Shown here piece after piece: positions 56,713 to 64,000 of a DNA stretch of 64,000 nucleotides. Every line of letters starts with the position of its first letter. Position 1 is the first letter of the stretch. Made by a program: the position numbers and the translations under genes. The stretch comes from CAVSRC01 sp963782045 (GTDB taxonomy: Bacteria > Pseudomonadota > Alphaproteobacteria > Rhizobiales > Kaistiaceae): contig CAWAIR010000037.1 in NCBI GenBank assembly GCA_963782045.1, forward strand, positions 186,001 through 250,000. Direction: 5' to 3'. Below the pieces are notes generated by a model. It did not search any database. It saw only the letters and a program-made list of their open reading frames with translations, and was not told the origin of the DNA.

Positions 56713-57228
56713 TCATTCGCCGTCCCAGTAGTCGAGCGAATTCTCGGCGCGGCCGACATAGCGCACGCCGCCCTTGCCGGTCGCCCAGTCGAAGCGCGAG
56801 GAGACCGCGAACTTCTTCGAGTCCGGATATTCGACCACGTCACCGGTTCCCGTCGGATTGGCCGAGATGCCGAGATATTTCAGCGTCGTCTTGCCGGTAT
56901 TGACGATCTGGTGGGCGACCTCCGGCCCGCCGGTCGGCGCGGCGCAGACATCGCCGGCCTTCACCGGATAGCTCTCGGCGCCGAAGCGGTAGGTGCCCTC
57001 GCCTTCGAGGATGACGAACAGCTCCTGCGTCATGTGGTGGGCGTGGAAGGGAAACGCCTTCTTGCCCGGCTCGACCACGTGCAGCATGACGCCCATGCCG
57101 GTCGAGCCGATCATGCGGCCGAACGAGCCGATCTTGGCCGCGAACGCCTCGCCATGCGCGTTGTCGCGCAGCGGCACGTCGGCGATGTTCATCACGGGCT
57201 TTGCAGTCTCGGTCATGGCGGTCGTCAC
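56713..57228 (-). CDS. cupin domain protein inserted in the suf operon
   Basis: A 171-residue single-cupin protein, intact. Motif 1 is FPFHAHHMTQELFVILEGEG and motif 2 is GGPEVAHQIVNTGKTTLKYL, so His ligands for a metal are present. A tail (DSKKFAVSSRFDWATGKGG) follows. Its role is unknown. It lies between sufB and sufC with 27 and 52 base gaps, so it is surely transcribed with them. Cupins are not standard SUF members. Confidence 0.85.
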   Translation of the reverse strand: MTTAMTETAKPVMNIADVPLRDNAHGEAFAAKIGSFGRMIGSTGMGVMLHVVEPGKKAFPFHAHHMTQELFVILEGEGTYRFGAESYPVKAGDVCAAPTGGPEVAHQIVNTGKTTLKYLGISANPTGTGDVVEYPDSKKFAVSSRFDWATGKGGVRYVGRAENSLDYWDGE

Positions 57229-57255
57229 CCCAATGAAACGGAAACCGGCGGGCGC

Positions 57256-58726
<1,471 letters not shown>

Positions 58727-58783
58727 TCGGCTACTCCATCCACAGCGGCTTCAAGGGCCGCGGGTGAGCGATGCAGGCAGCAC

Positions 58784-59936
58784 TCAGGCGACCTGAATCT
58801 CTCCTGGCGCGACGTGCTTTAGCACGGCCTTCCAGGCGCTTGCGAATGAATCTAAGTCGTTTTCGGCCGAATCCCAGCCCAGACTCAGTCGAATGGCGCA
58901 TTTTGCCAGCTCCGGGTCCACACCCATCGCCGCCAGAACGTGGCTCGGCGCCACCTTGCCGGAGGAGCAGGCCGAACCCGAGGACACCGCGACCCCGGCC
59001 AAATCGAGAGCAATCACAAGGGTTTCCGCCGGACAAGCCGGGCACGGCGAGGCACAGCGTCTGCGGCAGGCGGGGCGACGCCGGCGCTGAACACCGTCGC
59101 CTGCGGCCCGACGATCTCCGCCAGCCGGTCGCGCCAGGCGGACCAGCCTTGCGGCCCGGTCGAGATCGGCCAGCGCGGCTTCGGCCGCCGCGCCGAACCC
59201 GGCGATGGCCGCGACATTCTCGGTTCCCGCGCGGGCCCGCCGCTCCTGCCCGCCGCCGGTCAGAAGTGGCGCAAAGGTCACGCCCTCGCTCGCCCGCACG
59301 ATCGCGCCCGCCCCCTGCGGGCCGCCGATCTTGTGGGCCGAGAGCGTGAGAACATCCACGCCGAGCGCCTTGATATCCAATGGGATTCTGCCGGCGGCCT
59401 GGATCGCGTCGCAATGCACCAGCGCGCCCGCCTCGTGGGCGATGGCGGCGATCTCGGCGACCGGCTGGATGGCGCCGGTCTCGTTGTTGGCGAGCATCAC
59501 CGAGACCAGAGACCGGCCGCCTGCTCTGGCGAGCATGGCGGGCAATGCGTCGCGGTCGACGATGCCCTCGCCGTCGACCGGGATGGTCCGCGTCTCGTCC
59601 ACGGCGAAGCCGCCGCCGGCAAGCACCGAGGGGTGCTCGGTGGCGCCGATGAGCAGCGTGTCGAGATCGACGATCTCGCTGCCGATGCGCCAGTCGGGGG
59701 TCAGAACCGTGTTGTTGGCCTCGGTGCCGCCGCTGACGAAGGTGACGAGCTTCGCCTCGCCGCCCACCAGCTCGCGCCACCGCGCTGCGGGCCGTCTCGA
59801 TGCGGGCGCGCGCCGCGCGCCCCTCGGCATGGACCGAGGAGGCGTTGCCGACCTCGCCGAGCGCGGCGAGCATCGCCTCGCGCGCTTCACCGCGCAGCGG
59901 CGCCGTGGCGTTGTAGTCGAGATAAGTGCGCTTCAT
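58784..59936 (-). CDS. cysteine desulfurase, NifS/IscS-like (about four frameshifts)
   Basis: A class I cysteine desulfurase at the head of the suf operon, as in Rhizobiales. The start MKRTYLDYNATAPLRGEARE is canonical; FVSGGTEANNTVL, SVMLANNETGAIQPVAEI, HCDAIQAAGRIPLDI, LSAHKIGGPQGAGAI (PLP Lys), and SSGSACSSGKVAPSHVL (active Cys) follow in three frames. Breaks lie near 59784, 59137, 59074 and 59029; each needs one base removed. The repaired protein is 382 aa. The ATG overlaps the paiB stop (ATGA). It is distinct from SufS and could supply sulfur for other uses. Confidence 0.88.
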
Positions 59937-60587
59937 CGGGCGCCGCCTTTCGTGCCGCCGGCTTCCACCAGGCCGGCCATCGCCTGCCGCCCGGCGCTCC
60001 CCTCGGCGCGGAGGCCCGCGACGACGCCGTCGCGGTCGGCTTCCGGCCGGTTCTGGCTCACCTTCCACTTGCCCTCGATGCGGGCGATTTCGATCTCGAT
60101 GCCGACGATGCCGCGCAGCATGGCGGTCGACGAAGGGTTCCGGGCGCGTCCGAGACCTGCCAGGGCTGCGGCCGCGTCTCCTCGCGCGCACGCGTCAGGG
60201 CATCGACCTGGCGGCGCAGCCAGTCGGCGTCCTCGATGACGCGAAGCGCCCCGATAGGCCTGCACGATGGCGTAGTTCCAGGTCGGCACCACCTTGCCGG
60301 TCTCCACCTTGGTCGCATACCACGACGGGGTGATGTAGGCCTCCGCCCCCTGGAAGACGACCAGCGCCGCGACCGAGGGGTCGAAATCGCGCCACTGGCG
60401 ATTGGCGCGGGCAAGATGCCCCTTGAGCACGCCCTTCGCGCCCGGCCGCGGCATCGAGGACGAACGGGATCGGGTTCGCCTCCAGCCCGCCCGTGCCGGC
60501 CGTCACCAGCAGGCCGAGCGGATGGGCGCGGATCAGCGCGTGCTGAACGCCGAGATCGTCCTCGCGATGGTGCTCAGGCTGGTACAT
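59933..60587 (-). CDS. FMN-binding negative transcriptional regulator, PaiB-like (about four frameshifts)
   Basis: PaiB-family proteins bind FMN through a split-barrel fold; some repress sporulation or protease genes in Bacillus. The pieces MYQPEHHREDDLGVQHALIRA, GVLKGHLARANRQWRDFDPS, AEAYITPSWYATKVETGKVVPTWNYAIVQAY, VIEDADWLRRQVDALTRARE and IVGIEIEIARIEGKWKVSQNRP are all family-typical and lie in three frames. Breaks are near 60443, 60249, 60141 and 60124. Removing one base at each gives 216 aa. It overlaps the desulfurase start by four bases and may head the operon. Confidence 0.82.
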
Positions 60588-60697
60588 GGCGCGCATAGCC
60601 GGCCATACTGGAACGGACCGCCCGCCGGCGCCTTAGCGCCAGGCAACCGAGACGGTCCGTCTGCGACCACATCCCGCGAACGGCATTTGAGCGATGT

Positions 60698-60713
60698 CAA
60701 TATTCAATTATTG
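60698..60713. promoter_or_regulatory. AT-rich inverted repeat upstream of the FadL gene
   Basis: CAATA-TTCAAT-TATTG is a 5-bp inverted repeat in an AT-rich island (about 60695-60730) within GC-rich DNA, 73 bases before the porin start and 111 bases before paiB. TATCATAAT at 60718-60726 may be the -10 region of the porin promoter. This is the divergent gap for both genes. Confidence 0.4.
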
Positions 60714-60785
60714 CTGTTATCATAATTTACGCAGCGTCGGGGAGCCGAGGAAATCGGCGAAGCCGGCGAGACGGGGAGTAACCAG

Positions 60786-62070
60786 ATGAACAGACATTGG
60801 GGCGCGGCTTCTTCCGGCCGCCATGGGGTTGGCGGCCTGTCTCCTGTTGCCGGCCGCGGCGTGGTCGACCGAGGGCTATTTCCAGCTCGGTTTCAGTCCG
60901 GTGCAGAACGCGCTCGGCGGCGCCGGCGTGGCCAATTCGGAAGACGCCATGGCGATGGCACTCAACCCGGCGGGAATTGTCGGCGTCGGCCGCCAGTTCC
61001 AGATCGGTGGCGCACTGTTCATGCCCTATCGCGGCTACACCGGGACGGGAACCGGCTACGTCGCACCGGGGACGATCGAGAGCTCCGACAATCTCTTCCT
61101 CATGCCCAACATGGCCTACAGCCAGCCGATCGACGCGGATTCCGCGGTCGGGTTCGTGCTCTACGGCAATGGCGGCATGAACACGACCTACAAGGGCGTC
61201 ACCAACAACAACCTGGCCTGCGGCGCGGGAGCGGGCGCCGGCGCCGGCGTCTTCTGTGCCGGTGACACCGGCGTCGACCTGATGCAGATGTTCGTCTCGG
61301 CCGACTATGCCCGGCGCATGGGCAACCTCTCGTTCGGCATCGCGCCAACCCTGGCCATCCAGACCTTCAAGGCGAAGGGGCTCGGCTCATTCGCGGGCTT
61401 TTCGTCAGACGCGTCGAACCTCAGCAACCGCGGCTATGACTGGTCGTATGGCGGCGGGCTGCGCGCCGGCCTGGAATACGACGTCACCCCGCAGTTCCGT
61501 CTCGGCCTGTCCGGCCAGACGAAGATGTGGATGACGAAGTTCGGCAAGTATGCCGGCCTGTTCGCCGATCAGGGCGACTTCGACATCCCCGCCTCGATCA
61601 CCGCGGGCTTCGCCTACGACGTCAATACGCGCCTGACGGTCATGGCCGACTTCCAGCGCATCTTCTACAGCGGCGTCGGTGCGGTCTCGAACCCGTCCAG
61701 CGCGCCTTTGCCGTTCGGAGCCACCGGCGGACCCGGCTTCGGATGGCACGATGTCAATGTCTACAAGGTCGGCCTCGAATACCGGGCGAACGACCTGTGG
61801 ACGCTGCGCGCCGGCTACGCCTACGGCGAGAACCCCGTGCAGTCGGCCGACGTCATGCTCAACATCATCGCCCCGGGTGTCGTTCAGCATCACATAACGG
61901 CGGGCGCCACCTACAGGATTTCGGACAAGAGCTCCCTCGACTTCGCCTTCGTCTATGTGCCGGACAGCACCGTCACCGGCACCATTGCGACGACCCCGTT
62001 CGGCGGCGGAACGGTCAAGCTCCACATGCACCAGTTCATCGGACAGGTCGGCTGGACCTACAAGTTCTGA
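60786..62070 (+). CDS. outer membrane porin, OmpP1/FadL family (one frameshift near 60809)
   Basis: A long-chain fatty acid or hydrophobic-compound channel of the outer membrane. EGYFQLGFSPVQNALGGAGVANSEDAMAMALNPAGI is the FadL N-terminal hatch (residues about 28-63), followed by beta strands and a C-terminus with HQFIGQVGWTYKF, ending in Phe. GGGGAG (60771-60776 area) precedes ATG 60786. That start gives a signal peptide MNRHWGAA(L)PAAMGLAACLLLPAAAWS only if one T is dropped near 60809. Without it, the intact frame begins at 60823. The repaired length is 427 aa. Confidence 0.87.
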
Positions 62071-62128
62071 CCCTCGCTCCGATCGGTCGTTGCGCGGGCG
62101 CGGTCTCGGCATCGCGCCCGCCCCTTGC

Positions 62129-62794
62129 TCAGGCCCGCGCGGTCACCAGCAGGAAGATGGCGCAGAAGTGGACGGCGGCGCCGGCGACCACGAAACAGTG
62201 CCAGATCGCCCGCCGGTAGGGCAGCTGTTGCAGGGTGTAGAACACCGTGCCGAGCGTGTAGATGGCACCGCCTGCCAGGAGCAGCCACAGGATTTCCGGG
62301 CTCAACGCCGCCAGAAACGGCTGAGCCGCAATCGCGCCGATCCAGCCAAAGGCGATGTAGATGAGCGTGGTGACGTTGCGCAGTCCGTACGGGATGAGCG
62401 CGGTCTTGAGCACGATGCCCGCCGCGGCGATCGCCCACACCGCCGCCGTCAGGCCGGTCGCCCAGGCGCCGGTGAGGATGCCGGCGGTGAACGGCGTGTA
62501 GGTGCCGGCGATCATCACGAAGATGCCGGCGAAGTCGAGCCGGCGCAGGACCTCGTGAAACGGCAGGCGCGACCCGAGGCTGTAGGCCGCAGAAACCGCC
62601 AGCATGGCAATCAGCGCTGAGGCATAGACGGCAACCGGCGCGACCGCGACGCCGCGGGCGGCGGCGGCCCCGATGAGCACGCGTGCCCCGATGACGGCGG
62701 CCCCAAGCCCGATAGCGTGGACGATGCCGTCGGCGACGATCTCGCGCCGGCTGAACGGGCGCTCCCCACTCTGTATGGCAATCTCTGCGGCCAT
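62129..62794 (-). CDS. hemolysin III family membrane protein (TrhA/PAQR)
   Basis: A 221-residue seven-helix protein. The conserved PAQR/HlyIII pattern is seen: EIVADGIVHAIGLGAAV with the His at the first helix, LGSRLPFHEVLRRLDFAGIFVMIAGTYTPF near residue 95 (HxxxxxxDH-like, metal His), and RRAIWHCFVVAGAAVHFCAIF near the end (HxxxH). Family members regulate membrane fluidity or bind lipids; the hemolysin name is historical. It is convergent with the FadL gene. Confidence 0.9.
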   Translation of the reverse strand: MAAEIAIQSGERPFSRREIVADGIVHAIGLGAAVIGARVLIGAAAARGVAVAPVAVYASALIAMLAVSAAYSLGSRLPFHEVLRRLDFAGIFVMIAGTYTPFTAGILTGAWATGLTAAVWAIAAAGIVLKTALIPYGLRNVTTLIYIAFGWIGAIAAQPFLAALSPEILWLLLAGGAIYTLGTVFYTLQQLPYRRAIWHCFVVAGAAVHFCAIFLLVTARA

Positions 62795-63093
62795 GACTGC
62801 TCCATGCGGGCTCCGCACACGCGCTTCGACGCAAGTCCCATGCCCAAAATGGTGCAGCGGCCTCGGATCGGCCAGCGGCGTGCGACAAAGCGCGGGCCCG
62901 GCGGTGCTCCATCGGGCCGCGCGCCGGGGCCGCTCTGTCGGTTATCCTTGAAATCGCCCCCGGCGATTGTGATATGAAGGCGCCCACTTGCCCGCCGACT
63001 GGCGGGAATTGGCCAATTCCGCCGCCCTTCCCCTCCGCAAGCCGGCTATTGAAGCCGAAGGGCGCGCGTCACTTCCGAGGTCCGCTGCCCCCC

Positions 63094-63750
63094 ATGCCCG
63101 AAGTCATCTTTGCCGGCCCCGCCGGCCGCCTCGAAGGCCGCTTCCAGCCGGCCAAGCGCAAGAATGGCCCGATCGCCATCATCCTGCACCCCCATCCGCA
63201 GTTCGGGGGGACGATGAACAACCAGATCACCTACCAGCTCTTCTACATGTTCGCGAAGCGCGGCTTCGCGGTGCTGCGCTTCAATTTCCGCGGGGTCGGC
63301 CGCAGCCAGGGCGAGTTCGACCACGGCGGCGGCGAGCTGTCGGATGCGGCGGCCGCCCTCGACTGGGTGCAGTCGGTGCATACCGACGCGCGCTCGTGCT
63401 GGGTCGCCGGCTTCTCCTTCGGCGCCTGGATCGGCATGCAGCTCCTCATGCGCCGGCCGGAGATCGAGGGCTTCATCTCGGTGGCACCGCAGCCCAACCT
63501 CTACGACTTCACCTTTCTCGCCCCCTGCCCGTCGTCGGGCCTGATCATCCACGGCGACCAGGACAAGGTCGCCCCGCCCAAGGACGTGCAGACGCTGGTC
63601 GACAAGCTCAAGACCCAGAAGGGCATCAAGATCGAGCAGACCATCATCAAGGGCGCCAACCACTTCTTCGAGAACAACACCGAAGAACTGATCGACATCT
63701 GCTCGGATTACGTCGACCGCCGCCTGGCGCCGGGCTCGACCGCGGGGTAA
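63094..63750 (+). CDS. alpha/beta hydrolase
   Basis: A 218-residue alpha/beta hydrolase. PIAIILHPHPQFGGTMNNQITYQL is the oxyanion-region strand and helix (HPHPxxGG is the signature of this bacterial subgroup). The nucleophile elbow is AGFSFGAWIGMQLL (GxSxG), the acid is in GLIIHGDQDKVAPPKDV, and the catalytic His is in IIKGANHFFENNTEEL. Relatives lie beside cysteine desulfurase or suf genes in alphaproteobacteria. It probably acts on a small ester; the substrate is unknown. The ATG at 63094 is the family start. Confidence 0.92.
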   Translation: MPEVIFAGPAGRLEGRFQPAKRKNGPIAIILHPHPQFGGTMNNQITYQLFYMFAKRGFAVLRFNFRGVGRSQGEFDHGGGELSDAAAALDWVQSVHTDARSCWVAGFSFGAWIGMQLLMRRPEIEGFISVAPQPNLYDFTFLAPCPSSGLIIHGDQDKVAPPKDVQTLVDKLKTQKGIKIEQTIIKGANHFFENNTEELIDICSDYVDRRLAPGSTAG

Positions 63751-63766
63751 CTCCCGCTCACAGACT

Positions 63767-63838
63767 GTAGCCCGCAGGGAACGAAGCGGAATGCCGGAGC
63801 CGCTGCCCCGGATTACGCTGGCGCTCCATCCGGGCTAC
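63767..63838. repeat. REP-like palindrome
   Basis: GTAGCCCG (63767-63774) and CGGGCTAC (63831-63838) are exact reverse complements. Between them lie GAACGAAGCGGAATGCCGG and CCGGATTACGCTGGCGCTCC, the body of the widespread 'GTAGCCCGGATGGAGCG...CCGGGCTAC' element. It fills the gap between the hydrolase and the SDR gene. Confidence 0.7.
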
Positions 63839-63856
63839 GTCGCGACGTAGCCATCC

Positions 63857-64000
63857 TCACAGAAACATCCCGCCGCCGTTCACCGCGACCGTCTGGCCGG
63901 TGATGAAGCCGTTGCCGACGATCATCGTGACCGCCTGCGCGATCTCTTGCGTGGTTCCGATGCGCCCGACGGGGATGCGTGCCACATAGCCAGCCTCGAT
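63857..64000 (-). CDS. SDR family oxidoreductase, C-terminal end only
   Basis: Forty-seven codons and a stop of a short-chain dehydrogenase, with the rest beyond the window. The last part reads ARIPVGRIGTTQEIAQAVTMIV, GNGFITGQTVAVNGGGMFL; this is the conserved C-terminal loop of FabG-like SDRs (R-x-G-x-x-E-E-I and TGQ-x-V/I-x-V-x-G-G). The frame was read by hand. The substrate cannot be known from this part. Confidence 0.88.
   Translation of the reverse strand: MEAGYVARIPVGRIGTTQEIAQAVTMIVGNGFITGQTVAVNGGGMFL

Noticed and set aside
58731..60191. A 486-codon minus-strand frame covering paiB and the desulfurase as one protein
   Set aside because: It is an artefact of the insertions. The two genes have separate canonical starts and an ATGA overlap at 59933-59936.

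Overview
The window is a GC-rich stretch of chromosome from an alphaproteobacterium, most probably of the order Hyphomicrobiales (Rhizobiales). The clues are the conserved gene run dgt-argS-SPOR-nagZ-scpA-scpB-tatABC-serS-surE-pcm-LysM/M23-ATPase-yajC-secDF, a SUF-only iron-sulfur system, an HWE-type histidine kinase, a DUF1127 microprotein, an ExoR-like Sel1 protein, and GANTC sites that fit CcrM methylation. The genus cannot be told from the sequence. No rRNA, tRNA, CRISPR, insertion sequence or prophage was seen.

Layout. 0-3.3 kb: the 3'-truncated part of a drug efflux pump, a small membrane peptide, a NUDIX hydrolase, a GST, YjbQ and a DUF1127 peptide with a clear terminator. 3.4-6.1 kb: trmFO and two homologues of mitochondrial complex I assembly factors. 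6.1-24.4 kb: a long minus-strand housekeeping block for protein export (SecD/F, YajC, TatA/B/C), the cell wall (LysM/M23, NagZ, SPOR), chromosome segregation (ScpA/B), tRNA charging (SerS, ArgS) and repair (Pcm, SurE, Dgt). 24.7-38 kb: mixed metabolic genes (erpA, a glyoxalase-fold protein with a basic tail, amn, xthA, two small secreted Cys proteins, an ExoR-like protein, ilvD, a second GST, MOSC, thioredoxin-like, aldose epimerase, SDR). 38-46 kb: parE, an HWE kinase facing an autotransporter, a RhlE-like helicase and a PiT-family permease. 46.2-60.6 kb: the SUF locus on the minus strand (paiB, cysteine desulfurase, sufB, cupin, sufC, sufD, sufS, sufT). It is separated from sufA by a threonine/serine exporter pair and a three-gene cassette for a membrane-anchored Clp-like unfoldase. 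60.7-64 kb: a FadL-type porin, a hemolysin III protein, an alpha/beta hydrolase and the 3' end of an SDR gene.

How the genes work together. SecD, SecF and YajC form the Sec accessory complex, and TatA/B/C the folded-protein exporter. ScpA and ScpB bind SMC. SufB/C/D/S, SufT, SufA and ErpA build and deliver Fe-S clusters, including to IlvD. ThrE halves form one exporter. The most novel-looking unit is 49.2-52.6 kb: three overlapping genes, each with an N-terminal membrane anchor, of which the middle one is a single-module AAA+ protein with a GYVG pore loop and another carries Sel1 repeats.

Sequence quality matters here. Reading frames of several essential genes are broken. Four breaks at 7.6-15.7 kb (secD, the M23 gene, pcm, tatC) each remove to an exact GANTC site when one base is deleted. 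About 25 further breaks, nearly all single G/C insertions, crowd into 53.2-60.8 kb. I read both sets as consensus errors, not gene decay, and give repaired lengths by counting.
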